DNA of 64,000 nt from Pseudogymnoascus destructans (lineage: Eukaryota > Ascomycota > Leotiomycetes > Thelebolales > Thelebolaceae). The position numbers and the translations under genes were made by a program. Location of the stretch: positions 62,001 through 126,000 of the forward strand of contig NW_020167527.1 of the NCBI RefSeq assembly GCF_001641265.1. The letters run 5' to 3'. Below, piece by piece: positions 11,101 to 23,100 of the stretch. A model generated the notes under the pieces. It saw nothing but the letters and a program-made list of their open reading frames with translations. It ran no database searches and was not told where the DNA came from. Position 1 is the stretch's first letter, and each line of letters starts with the position of its first letter.

Positions 11101-11760
11101 AGATGCTGATGCTGATGCTGATGCTGATGACGATTATGATGGGGAAGAGGAGGAGGGCGCGTAGAGGGGCGCCGCCCCAGCGCTTCGGGGCGGGAACCGA
11201 CTGGTTGGGGGCTGGGCGCTTAGGGGGCGTGGTGGGCGGCTATCGTGCCACGACAACAGGAGCACCACCATTACCACCACCACCACCACCACCACGACTA
11301 ACCCATAACGTGGTTCAACGGGATAAAATCACGGCGGCTAGAGAGTGAGAAGGAGAGGAAAGGGACGTAAAAAATAGAAAAGGAAATGACGTGAGGAGAA
11401 GGAGAGGGGAGAGACGGAAATATATTTTAGATTTTGATGAGAGCGGGAGAATATGCAAGATACCGTTTTTACGCGCCCACGCTGGTTGATGTTTGAGTGG
11501 CACTTAACTTAACTGGACCGCATGTTCGTCGAGATCGTGAGTTAGGGCAGGGTGTTTGTAGTCGCTCGGCCAGTGAAAACGCAGATGTTTGTGATCGCAT
11601 CGACTTGGTGCTTCTTGGATTGATGTTGTCATCATCTCCTGAGCGTCAGCGCTGACACCACTGAAGGAAGTCAATCTCACAGGATGCGCATCACGTGCCG
11701 CCCACCATCGCACCCATCGCATCCATCATCCATCCCACCACCCAAATCCCCACCACAAAC

Positions 11761-11818
11761 ACCATCGCTTACCCACCATCGCTTACCCACCATCGCTTAC
11801 CCACCATCGCTTACCCAC
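11761..11818. repeat. 14-bp tandem repeat, four copies
   Basis: ACCATCGCTTACCC is repeated four times almost perfectly, then grades into TCGCGTCGCC repeats. Confidence 0.85.
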
Positions 11819-13046
11819 CCTCGCGTCGCCTCGCGTCGCCTCGCTCGCCTCAGCACGCACCAAGCGCGGAATTCTCGCGGCCCCCCTGCCATCCCATTCC
11901 CACTCGCATCCGCACCGCCTTGGCGAACGGGCCAGCGTTTAGGCTGTTCTCCCATCCCATTCAGCGTTGGGTGGTTTGGTGCTTAGGAACTCTATCCCTG
12001 GTACTCTATCACTATCAGTGGGCGCGAGACAAGGCAAGGGCAGCCGGCCAGCGGGCAGTGCAGGGATGGCGATGGCGAAGGGGAGAGCAATCTGGTGTTG
12101 TGGCCCGGGGGGGGGGGATTAAGTGGAGGGAGGAGGGGGATGGGGCAGGGGGTGGGTGGCTGGGGGTTGTGCCGAGGTCTGTAGTGGGTGGGTGGGGGGC
12201 GGTGAGGTGAGGTGAGGTGAGATGCAGGAGGGCTGTGATGGGATGGGATGGGGCGGAGAAGGGAGGAGTGCAACCCTGCCCCTCCCTGCTCACAACCAAC
12301 ACCACTGCCTCCCACCGCATCGCTGCCTCTGCCTCCCTGGGTACTCCCGCCCCTTTCGACGTGAGGGGTGGGTTAAGCGCAGGAGTGAGTGGGATTCTCC
12401 GTCAGCGCCCTCTCTCATCCCCGCGGCGCTACTGTGCGTCAATCACCGTCTCCACCCCCGAAGCAAGGGCGTCCTATCACGTTTAATGGTATAGAGTAGA
12501 CCGGGTTTCGAGAATAAACCTCTCCTCCCCCCCCACCCCGAGCCGTGGATCTTGAAACGACAGAGAGAAGAAATAGAACCAACACCGTCCTATTTATAAC
12601 CCCCTTCCTCTGACGTTGGACCTTGGCGCAACATTGGGGGCGATCGGACAAGAGCGAGGGTGGGGCAGATCGTGTACCTCCTGTCATTTATGCACTGAAC
12701 TGTACATACTCTACAAAGACAGAACTGAGATGACAGATAGGGGTAAGCAACAACCAAGCCCACCCCGCTGGCTGCCGCTGACGAAGTGACACGTCCCTCG
12801 CATCTCTCTCTGCAGATAGTCAGGGCGCCAGCCTAGCTCGGCTCAGCCCTGGTCTGCTCGGTGATGCATCCCGTCTCGTTCACCTGCTTCTTTCTGCCTT
12901 CCTTGCTCTAGACGTGGCTGCATCCGCCCATCGCGGCTGCGGGCGGGTGAACCCCTTTCCCCCCCTCCCTCTTCTCTCCCATCCACCAGCGAGCCAGAAG
13001 GGAAGGCCAAACACAGCCCCCTTCCCCGCTCACCTCTCACGGTTAC

Positions 13047-13071
13047 CATACTACGCTACGCGTAGTATGGT
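13047..13071. repeat. Perfect hairpin abutting the ACAGC array
   Basis: CCATACTACG and CGTAGTATGG form 10-bp perfect arms around a 5-nt loop, ending exactly where the pentanucleotide array begins. The centre also contains the palindrome CTACGCGTAG. Confidence 0.8.
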
Positions 13072-13190
13072 ACAGCACAGCACAGCACAGCACAGCACAG
13101 CACAGCACAGCACAGCACAGCACAGCACAGCACAGCACAGCACAGCACAGCACAGCACAGCACAGCACAGCACAGCACAGCACAGCACGG
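13072..13190. repeat. Pentanucleotide microsatellite (ACAGC), about 24 copies
   Basis: About 119 bp of perfect ACAGC repeats (AGCACAGCAC...). Because the unit is 5 nt, all frames stay open, and apparent proteins here are artefacts. The array is perfect, which suggests it is young or still changing in length. Confidence 0.95.
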
Positions 13191-13330
13191 GAAACAGCTG
13201 AGTGAGCAGACAGTATCAGTGCAAGAGGGAAGGCCTCCCAAAACCCCTCCCTCCCTCCCAAAACCCCTCCCTCCCTCCACACAACCCCCCCACCATCCCC
13301 AATCCCGTAGTAACCGCCGCGCCGCATGAC

Positions 13331-13385
13331 CTCCCCCTCCAACCCATCCCCTCCAACCCATCCCCTCCAACCCATCCCCTCCAAC
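13331..13385. repeat. 14-bp tandem repeat, four copies
   Basis: CTCCAACCCATCCC is repeated about four times, the last copy diverged. A short CCCTCCCTCCC duplication lies just upstream at 13237-13278. Confidence 0.8.
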
Positions 13386-14030
13386 CAATCACACACTCCC
13401 ACTCCCGCCTCACCAATCCGCAACACCCTCCCTGCCCAACGCCGGCGCCACTGCGCGCACGCCCAGCCCGCGGCAGGGTATGTGGAGCTGCCGTATCCGC
13501 CGCAGGCGAGGGTACGTACAATCCTGTTTCGCTTCCTGGCCTGGTGCTTGTGGAATGGAATACCTGGGTACGTACTGTACATGGTTGGGAAAGGGGAGGA
13601 GAGGTAGAGGCAGATGGGAGGGATGGATAGGAGGGATAGGGGGATGGGGGGAGACGGCATGGGGGGACGGCATTCTTCAGTGCTGTGTGTGCTGTGCTGG
13701 TACCGTTATGCAGTGCGAGTACAGTGAGCGAGTGAGTGGTAACAACACCACCACCACCAGCACAGCAGCAACAAGCGCATCTCTGCCTGTCTCCGTGCTG
13801 GTCACAGACCGAACCACCACCATCACCACCATACCGCCTGCGCTACCATGCGTCTACTCCCCCCCTGTGCGCCGTCTGTGTGCAACACCCAGGCCGAGGC
13901 AGACGCGGGGATAAGGCGATACGGGCGCGTGATTGCGGGCGATAGCGACGTGTGTGTGTGGGGAGTGGGCGAGGGCGAGTCGAGGGTGAGCGTCTGCATG
14001 TACTGTAATGGATGTGTGGTGGTGGGGAGG

Positions 14031-14090
14031 AGAGGGGATGGACGGGGGATGGACGGGGGATGGACTGGGGATGGACGGGGGACGGACAGG
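14031..14090. repeat. 10-bp tandem repeat (GGGGATGGAC-like)
   Basis: About five copies of GGGGATGGAC with substitutions, followed by diverged GGGACGGGT units. Confidence 0.75.
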
Positions 14091-14259
14091 GGGACGGGTG
14101 GGGGGACGGGTCGGCGTGGCAGTTGGGTGTGTGTGGCAGGGGAGGGGTGACTGGGTGGGAGGGGATACGCGGCCCGTGCTGAGTTGAGGGGGTTGAGAGC
14201 GCGATAGGCGCGGGTGGGTGGGTGGGTGGAGCGGGCGAGCGAGGGGGGTTTGGATGGGA

Positions 14260-14380
14260 GGGAGTGGAGGGAGTGGAGGGAGTGGCAGGGAGTGGCAGGG
14301 AGTGGCAGGGAGTGGCAGGGAGTGGCAGGGAGTGGCAGGGAGTGGCAGGGAGTGGCAGGGAGTGGCAGGCAGTGGATGGC
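14260..14380. repeat. 10-bp tandem repeat (AGTGGCAGGG), about 11 copies
   Basis: Two AGTGGAGGG variants lead into about nine perfect AGTGGCAGGG units. Degenerate copies continue to about 14420. Confidence 0.9.
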
Positions 14381-14924
14381 AGGGAGTGGATGGCAGGGTG
14401 GGAGTGGCAGGGAGTGGACGCCAGGGTGGATGAGTAAGTTAGGCAAGTTAGCAAGTTAGCAAGTTAGTGAGGAGGTGCCGTTTTTTTACCTCTTGGGATT
14501 GCGGTCATATACTAAAAGGATGGCAGGCGGCAGGCGGCAGGCGGCAGCAAACGCAAGAAAGTACCTTACTACCCTCGGCATTGTCCAGCTTGTCAGCTTG
14601 TCAGGGAGTAGCCTTGTTCACATAGTTGGGGTACATCCAAATAGTTAGAGTACATCAACCCCTACTGTCTCTACACCTGGTCAGCAAGTACCACACCAAC
14701 GTGTGTACATAATCTAGCGAAAAGCGCTAGTTAGTGCCGAAGGCCGATTAGGGGACGCCACTTAGTCACTCGCCGCTAAGCCGCTAACATTCGCCGCTAA
14801 CTCGCCCAACCAACTGGTGGTTTTTCTTACCCGCGCGACTCTTTCCCGACTCTTTCCCTTCCCCGTCGTCGTCCCTTCCCCGTCGTCATCCCTCCCCATC
14901 GGCCCCATCGTCGTCCCTTCCCCT

Positions 14925-15260
14925 CCCCTACACTACCTACACTATCTACACTACACTACGCTACCTACACTACCTACACTACACTCAGTCCACTACCTAC
15001 ACTACACTACGCTACCTACACTACCTACACTACCTACACTACACTACCTACACTACACTACCTACACTACACTACCTACACTACCTACACTACACTCAGT
15101 CCACTACCTACACTATCTTCACTACACTACCTACACTATCTTCACTACACTACCTACACTATCTTCACTACACTACCTACACTATCTTCACTACACTACC
15201 TACACTATCTTCACTACACTACCTACACTATACTACCTACACTACACTCAGTCCACTACT
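14925..15260. repeat. CTACACTAC-type complex tandem repeat
   Basis: An array of CTACACTAC units mixed with CTCAGTCC and CTATCTTC variants; the second half repeats a longer ~24-bp unit (ACACTACCTACACTATCTTC). Apparent peptides rich in Tyr, Leu, Thr and His are artefacts. Confidence 0.85.
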
Positions 15261-15891
15261 TCTCTCCGTACTCTCTCCCACTCATAGTCACATCCCCTTC
15301 CCCCTTCCCCCTTCCCCCTTCCCACTCGTACCACCCACCAACTCCTCCCATATTACCCGCGACAGAAAAACAAAACTTCAACTTCAATTACCTAGACACC
15401 CTCATCCTATTGTATATCCTTCATCTTATCTCAAATCAATTCATCCCTCTCCAATCATTGTCTATCGTTCGTTCCCACTTGCCGCCCATTTCACACTTCT
15501 GCCTGCACTTTTACCGCGTCGGCAGTCTTGTCGCGAAACGAGGCGAGGGCCTATTGCGGGTATTCGAAGCGCCGGCTTATGCTAGGGGCGCTGCGGCGGG
15601 AACGAAGGTCGACTCCCAGTTCTTGGGTAACCACCTCGACACCTCGACACCTCGGACACACGCACACTCGTTCACTCCCCTAAAACACAAAACAACAACC
15701 TCGTCGTCGTCATACTTGACACCGCCAACGTCTCCATTTAATAATTCCCTCTTCCTTGTATTCAACTTTTCTGGAAACGTTACATACTACACCGCCAGGA
15801 ACAACCTCTCACTTCCCCGGCCACCAAGCTTTGTTCCTTCCGTCGCAGAAACAGACGCCAGCCGGCATCGTTACGTCGTCAACCTGGGGCT

Positions 15892-18507
15892 GTGCAGAAT
15901 TCTTTCCCACAGCTAGCCGCACTTCAACAAAGAACCTCTCACCCCCCGAACAAACATCTATTGTTCTCCACGCTGTCGCAGCTCCGAGACAGCGTGCCTC
16001 CCGTTGCCAAGATATCGTCCCTCACGACGGTCTCCACGACGGCGAAAGAAAGGAGCCCCAGCTCGGTACAGCTGGAGCTTGTGGTACTCGCTCGCGAGAG
16101 CCTACGAGAGACGGGACGCGTCTCGAGAGACCTCACAGACACCATCACCGTGGAGAGGCCACCGCGCACCAAGCTGCCCGACCCGACCAGTCCGACTCCT
16201 CCGGCTGATCCTGCCATCGACGACAGCGACAGCAAGCGTCCGCCACCAGCCGACGCCATGACGGCCGTCGAATCACATACGGCGCAGAGCCCGTTCCTCG
16301 ACACGCCCGCGGACCCACCGACGTTGCGATTCACCGCTGTCAACAACCGCGAGGCACTGCCATCCGCGGCGCCGACGAACAATGGCAACGGCTCGTCGCG
16401 GAGAGCTTCCGAGGATCGTCCTGAGCCACTGGCCCGCACCACTTCGCCAGTTCCCGAGAAGCTGACCATCACCACGACAAGTACGCAGAGAGACAATTGG
16501 GCCGACACGGTCAATGGCGACAAGGCTGCCGGCAGCCAGAGCGTCCCACCACCTCCCACCTTCCCGGATGGCGAATCCTCACATAAGCGCAAGCGGTCTG
16601 GCTCTGTGGAACGCGACAGCGCCCAGCCGTCCAGCTCCAGCTCGTATCACAAGCACAGTCTGCCAGCACTGAAGCCGAATGAGCAGCGGAAGGGCTCGCC
16701 GAACAGCCCCTACCCCGACTCCGCGCAATCGAGCAAGAGAGATGCACAATCGGCGACGCGTGATCCCTATGCCACACCCCAAACGCCGTATCCGCACTAC
16801 CCCGAGGGGAGCCGCGAGAACAGCGCCGCGTCGTGGTACTCGCATCAGATCGATAACCGGACCCCTGTGGACGGAGGGCACTCTGCCGCTTCGCAGCACC
16901 ACATGAGCCCTGATGATCAGCTCCGGGAGGCGCTGCAGCGCGAGAACAACAGCGATGGGCAGGGTAATTACAGCGAGACCAGCCCGGCGCAGAACAACGA
17001 TCATGGTGCGCCTTACCGAGGCGAGTATGGGCAGGTGCAGGTGGACCACAAGAAGCGGAAGCGCAATTTCAGCAACAGGACAAAGACCGGCTGCATGACC
17101 TGCCGCAAGCGCAAGAAGAAGTGCGACGAGACGAGACCTGAGTGTAAGTCCCCGCGAGCTACTGTACAACCTTGACTATATCTAATTCGTCCTGAAGGTA
17201 ACAATTGTATGCGTGGTGGGTTTATCTGCAACGGCTACCCGAGTCGTGGCAATTGGCCCAAGACGGAGCAGAAGCAGGGACCCGTCCCTCTGCAGTCCAA
17301 GGACGGCTACGATGCAAGCCCAAGCCAGTACCAGCCGCCGCCGTACCAGCAACAGCAGCAGCCCCAGCAACCCAAACGCGAGCCTCTCCCATCGTATCGC
17401 GGCCAGCAGCTACGTGTTGATCCCCTGCAACCGCCCGCTCGGCCAGTTGGCGCGGACGAAGACCGGGGCGCCTCCACCAACCTCGGCGCCTCAGTCGGGA
17501 GCCCCGACAAGAGGCTCTCGGCCATCTCGTACACGCAAGTTAATACCTTTCCCACACCGGTAAGCGCAGTCAGCCAGAGCAACTACCCCGATCGTCTTTC
17601 TCAAATGGATTACCAGCGCATGCCTCCTCTACTGGACCAGAACCGCAGCGAGCATGACACTGGGACTCCGCAATCGGCACACTCGGTCCCGCACTTCAGC
17701 ATCCTCCACGCCTCGAATACCAACAGCCCGCACCCGCACACGCCGCAGTCCACGGCCGCCCAGGACGCTGCGCGCCTCGCCCTCTCCCACCCGGCCTCCA
17801 ACTCGCGCCGCACGCAGAAGGAGGAGATGCTCGCGGGCAACAACTTCTTCCCCTTTGACCGCGAGCTCGTCCTCGAGCGCGAGCGCTGCAACGCCGCATC
17901 GTGGCGCTTCAATAACAGCACGAACCCTAATAACGGGAACCTCCCCGAGGACCGCTCCCGTCTCTTCCGCGACATCCTGCAGCCCAAGGAGCTGGCTAGC
18001 ATGCCGCCGCACCTGGCATCGCCGGTGAATCCGCAGGGGTACGTGGGCGAGCGCTGCGTCGTCGCGGCGCCGTTTACGTGCGATTACGGGTATAACATCG
18101 TGATTGGGCAGGACGTGAGTATCGACCGCAACTGCACGATCCTCGACTGCGCGTCGGTCAAGATCGGGGACCGCTGTGTGATTGGACCGAATGTCAGTAT
18201 CATCACCACGACGGTGCCGATCGATCCGAAGAAGCGGCTGGGCAGCAAGGGCCCGAATCAGGGGAAGCCGATTATCATTGAGGAGGATTGCTTTATTGGG
18301 GCGAATGCTACGATTTTGCCGGGGATCACGGTTAAGAGGGGGAGTACGGTTGGGGCGTGCTCGGTTGTTACGAGGGTGAGTTTTGCGATATTGCTTTGGT
18401 GAATGAATGAACGGCGGGCTAACGTATCATAGGATGTACCACCCTTCACAGTCGTCAGCGGTAACCCAGCGAGGGTCATGCGCGGCATCTTTCAAGTCCA
18501 CGACTAA
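15892..18507 (+). CDS. Zn(II)2Cys6 protein fused to a NodL/LacA-like acetyltransferase domain
   Basis: Three exons: 15892-17143, 17198-18375 and 18433-18507. Introns of 54 and 57 nt have GTAAGT and GTGAGT donors. Product is 834 residues from 15892; an in-frame ATG at 16258 (MTAVESHTAQ) is an equally plausible start and gives 712. The N-terminal part is disordered and rich in Pro and Ser. A binuclear zinc cluster spans the first intron (CMTCRKRKKKCDETRPEC then NNCMRGGFIC, spacing CX2CX6CX6CX2CX6C), preceded by a KKRKRNF basic stretch. A Gln/Pro linker follows, then a Mac domain (MLAGNNFFPFDRELVLERER) and left-handed beta-helix hexapeptides (IGDRCVIGPNVSI, IGANATILPGITV). The catalytic His of LacA/NodL appears replaced by Val757 (TTTVPIDPKKR where TxHPxxxxxR is expected). 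Likely a nuclear regulator whose helix domain binds a ligand or partner; function is inferred. Confidence 0.88.
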
Positions 18508-20194
18508 CCCCCTCCCATTGACTCCGGAGGAGGTCGCTTAAGGATAAAAACGAATATTTATATACATAATACCACCACCACCACCACCCCCACCCCCCGT
18601 CCTACAAAGGCGGTAATATGCTTAGCCGCTCTTTCCTCATTTTCCGGTGTTATGATGGCAACTTGGCGGGTCCAATTCACGATAGTCGCTCTCTCTTTTG
18701 CACTCCCCTCCCCACTATTCGTTTCTCGTGTGAGGACCGGATATATGACGTGGGATGATGAGGGGGCAGCTTAGGAAGGAAGGGGAAGGGGAAGGGGGTG
18801 AGCGGGAAAAGGAAATGGGAAAGGAAGAAGGGAATGAAGGATGGATGGGAATAGGGAGCGGGAGCGCCCCACCACCACCACGAGAAAAGAAAGAGTGAAA
18901 GCTGGAGAGAGAGAAAGCTGGGAAAAATCTCGGCCTATTTCCGGATTTTTTTTACTACGTTTATTGTCCTGTGCTGTCATATCTTATCTGCTTTTATTGT
19001 CATCGTCGTTATGTGTGTGCTCTAACCCCCGTTTTACTTTTTTATGATGGGACGGGATGGGATGGGGCAGATGGGAGACGGGTTTTGGCGGGATGGGAAA
19101 TATCAAGGAAGGAAAGGAAAGGGATGGGACGGGGATGGCGGAAAGCATCGCAAGGATTAGGGAAATATTATTTTTTGCTATCTTTGTTGCCTCTTTATTC
19201 GTTTGTTGCTCCCTGCTTTCTGGATGTTTTTGGAGACGGACGCGGGGAGGGGTATTGAGAGAGAGGATTTGGGGGGTGGACTTGCCAGGATTTGTTGGGG
19301 GTTTGGCTAGGGAGGAGAAACAGGGTGGGGGATGGAGAGAAGAGAGTGGCTATAGTCGTTTTAACTTAAGTTAACCTTTTTATACAAGATTCATAAAATG
19401 GAAGGGGGATTTTAGTGTGTGTTTTTGGGGGTGATGGGGTTTTATGTGGTTGTATCTCCCTACACATCTATTAATCATCTTCGTCTTAGAGTAAGTAACC
19501 CGTCTTCTCCTCCCGCTTGCACCTCTGCCCATCACCTCTCCCCTCCCACACCTCAGTACCCCTATAACCGACGACACATGCATACAAACCACCTCACCTT
19601 CCCACACCCACTAAGAACCCCCCCCCGGGCAAATTCTAAATCCAATCCATGTCACCCGTAACCCAAGCCATCATCAAAACATCCACCCAACCAACGAAAA
19701 ATCAACGACACAATAAGATATTCACACCGGGAACATGATTAGCACGCGTTGTGAGGGGGTATTGAGCGAGCGGAAGGCGGCGAACGTCGAGGGGTGGGAG
19801 GATGGGCGTGGTGCGGTTTTTTCGAGGTTGCTGGGAGTGCGGTGCCGAGAGGGTATCAATGATGGCGGGTAGGAGTGGTAATCAGCAGTAAGTAGTACTC
19901 TTATTCTCACCGTCGTGGATATCTTGTTGTCACCACAAATGGGGAGAGAGCTTATATTGTCTACTCGTCTTCCTGAGCCGAGGCGGCCTCATTCGCTGCC
20001 ACTGTGATCCTGCTGGCGTTGCCCGCCACTGTTCTGTTTTTCTCCCTTCGTCTTTTTCAATAGGTCAGAAAATAATGCGAATCGGATGAGGCGTGCATGG
20101 TTTGGATTTATTTATTTATTGAAACACACGTGGATATCTGATACGACCATGTGCCTGACTATCTTCTACCTTCCCCTTTTCCAGACATCATCCA
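18508..20194. other. Convergent spacer before MLH3
   Basis: About 1.7 kb between two converging genes. It holds a CAC-rich run at 18570-18592 and purine-rich tracts, but no frame with recognisable protein character on either strand. Confidence 0.5.
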
Positions 20195-23100
20195 CTACCC
20201 CCCTTCACCCCTCCACATCCTAAACGCCTTCCCAAACCCCCCTCCCCCATCCCCATCTCCATTCCCCCCCTTCTTTTCCCCCACCTCACCTCCCCTCTCC
20301 ATCCCACCAACACCCTCCCCAACCCCAACAAGCGGCACCATACTCGGCCTCCCATGCGCACACAAGAACGGAAACTTACACCCCCCCAACCTCCGCACCA
20401 ACCTCTCACACTCCCGCGGCTCAAGAACATCATTAAACATCACCGCTCCGCGACAAGCACGCGAATTCAGCATCTCTAATATCCCCGCCGGACAACCCTG
20501 CATGCGCGCCACCCAATCTGGGGTAGCTTCTTCCCCACCATCAATCTGCTCTGCGCCTCCATTTCCCCGAACCTGACGTGACGGCCCAGCACCACCCCTT
20601 CCATCAAACCCCCACACCTCGCGCCGGACAAGTTCAATAGCCATCTTCGAATCCAGGCGGCACCTCTCCGCGATCCCAGGCGGTAAAGCCGTAAGTATGA
20701 CTTTATCCATTCCCTCCCCCGGCGGGTTCGGGGGGCGAATGCAATACAGTACGCCCCAATCCGCAAAATGCTGTCGATGGCGCTCCAGCAACTCTGATTC
20801 CGCCGCCGGGACTTCAAAGACGATGTTCTTCTCCAGCCTCTCCACACGGACACCAGGGACCAGCTCATCATGCCCCAGTCCCGGCGACGGTGAAGGCGGC
20901 AGGCAGAAGTCCGCCATCAGCGCTTCGATGCGACACCGCTCATCAGCAGCGTGCTGATCGATAATAACGAGCATATCCTCCCCACCCACTTTACCATCCG
21001 TAGACGCAGCAGCAGCTGGCATCCGTGCAAGTATGAACTTGCGATCGACCTGCGCGATGACGCGAGCGCGCTGGAGTCCCGATTTCGAGAGGCGACCGGT
21101 GGAGCTGGTGGCGCTGACCTGGAAGGAAGGGCCAATGGCTGCTTGAGTGCAGGTGTGGTGGTGGCCGTGCAGGATGCTCTGGGTGTGGGTGTCGGTCCAG
21201 TCGGGTTGGATTTGGGGGATGGGGGGTTCGGCGGGGGGGAAGACGGGGTTATTCCAGTTGGTGAGGATGCTGTTGAGCCAGGTTCTTGGTTGGTGGGGTT
21301 GGGTGGGTGTGTCGTGTGCTGTTGGACCGTACTTTCTGTCGAGTGTTTGGAGTCCATAGCGTGTCTCTGAAGTAGGCTTGCTGCTCAATTTGGGGGTTTG
21401 CTGTACCAAGCCAGTGCGCATGTTGACGAAACAGTTTTCCTTTGTAGTTGGGTCTGTCCAAGGGACAAGTTCGTCTTTCTCTATACCGGGAGAAGGAGAT
21501 TCGCTGATAGGCACTTCTTTTTTGGGGGGGTTTGCAGGTCGCCTGGTTGGCTTTGCCACGTCCATGAAAGGCAGCTGGGATACCGTGCCTGATTTCGAAA
21601 TTTGCGGAGTCGCCCTGCGCAATATAGGCTTCTCTATCTTAGAAGCAGAATCCTTTCCGACCCCTTTTGGTCCCGCCGGAGCATGCTTTGAAGCCTGGGC
21701 GCCTTTTGCTGCTTGAAATCCGTCGTCGACATTGGATAATTCTCTCTTTGACGTCTTGACAAGCGCTGGAACCCTTCCACTTTTGACCCTAGGCCATATA
21801 TCAAACGGCGATGATGGACGAGGACTTGAGTTCCTTGTCGGAAGTTTGGTGATTGCCCTTTTCTTGGGTGAGCTTGCGGCAACACTCGCTGGACTCTGCG
21901 GACGAGATCCAGGCATATCGTAAACAGCTTGAGCAGAGCCTGATGGCTGCAGCCCACCTATGTCAACTTCGCTGCTTTCAGCTTTGCGCTTGGACGGCGA
22001 GCCAGGAGGTCGGATAAACTTGGGAGTAAAGTTGTTGCTCAGGAGAAACTCCACAATGACAGCCTGCAGTAACTTCGTAATGGAAGTGAGCGTTTTCTCA
22101 TCGTCAAAAACATCTTCAACGGGGTCGTGGTTCAGTGTAGGCCCATGAATATCGATCCTCATGTAGAACATTGGCCATCTGTCGACCCCCTTTCCAGACC
22201 CCTTCAGCTCCTTGTTGGTAAAACCATCGCTTTTATATCGCCTGTCCTCTGCCCTTCTCTTCTTCTCCGTCTCATCCAGCTGGGGAAGGTCATCCACTAT
22301 ACCAAATGATGAATTGGCAAAAAGACGATTAACCTCTTCAAACAAAATATTGCGTCCATCTTTGTTGCTCAAAGGGTGTATCCCAAAAGACATGAATTGA
22401 ATGCCTTTGGTGGGTGCAGGATCAAGTGAAATTCCGCTTCTGATGCTCACTGTGGATGTAGAACCGCTTGCAGACACCCAAGACGACGTGTCCACTGAAG
22501 GAATGAAAGACGCTTGTGCGAGAGTGCTGCAAATATGTGATATCAGAGCACCATCGTCATTGATATCCCTGCGCCTTGAACTTATGCGCAAAGTTCGCAA
22601 CTTAGTATTGGATGCAAGCTCTTTTATGGTCACAGAAATCGGACCCTGCCATGATAATATCAAGGCCGTGACTTCTTTTCGACGCGAGTCCCAGTCTTTC
22701 GGATTTCTTGACGACTCTGCATTCTCAATAGCACGCTGTTTGACCCGGACCGGCATGTCACCAAAGAGGTTCCGCACTGTAACACGGGTGCCATGGTTTA
22801 ATGACACTAAATGCTGTGCCTCAGGAGCCGGGGTTTGACGAGATATAACCTGGGATCTGGACAAGCTCATAGAATTATGCGAGCGGTGCAGATGGTGATG
22901 CGAAGTGATAGACAGCAATGACAGCGCTGCAAGAGAAGCCAGGAAACAGCCTTGGGTGCCATGCGTTTCAGTATCACTGCCATGTTTGGAGGTATCTATA
23001 TATATTAGAGCTCTGCCGATTACCAAACTGAGTTTCTTACGATGAAGTTTTGCCAACCCGCCAGCTGGTTGGAATTCGGCTGGTGCTATACCCAGCCCAT

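Larger units (their letters stand above)
11101..15330. repeat. Patchwork of unrelated micro- and minisatellites
   Basis: Over about 4.2 kb there are at least eight tandem arrays of different units: GATGCT at 11102-11128, CAC at 11266-11297, a 14-mer at 11761-11818, ACAGC at 13072-13190, a 14-mer at 13331-13385, 10-mers at 14031-14090 and 14260-14380, a 7-mer near 14522-14548, and CTACACTAC-like units at 14925-15260. Overlapping open frames here are products of repeat composition. The block lies upstream of the Zn(II)2Cys6 fusion gene and may be its distal promoter or a non-coding transcript; that is speculation. Confidence 0.75.

Noticed and set aside
13043..13660. A 205-codon minus-strand frame with many Cys-Ala-Val-Leu repeats
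   Set aside because: Produced by the ACAGC microsatellite; the repeat is open in all frames.
14260..15260. CRISPR-like regular arrays
   Set aside because: Units are contiguous with no spacers and the organism is a fungus; these are tandem repeats.
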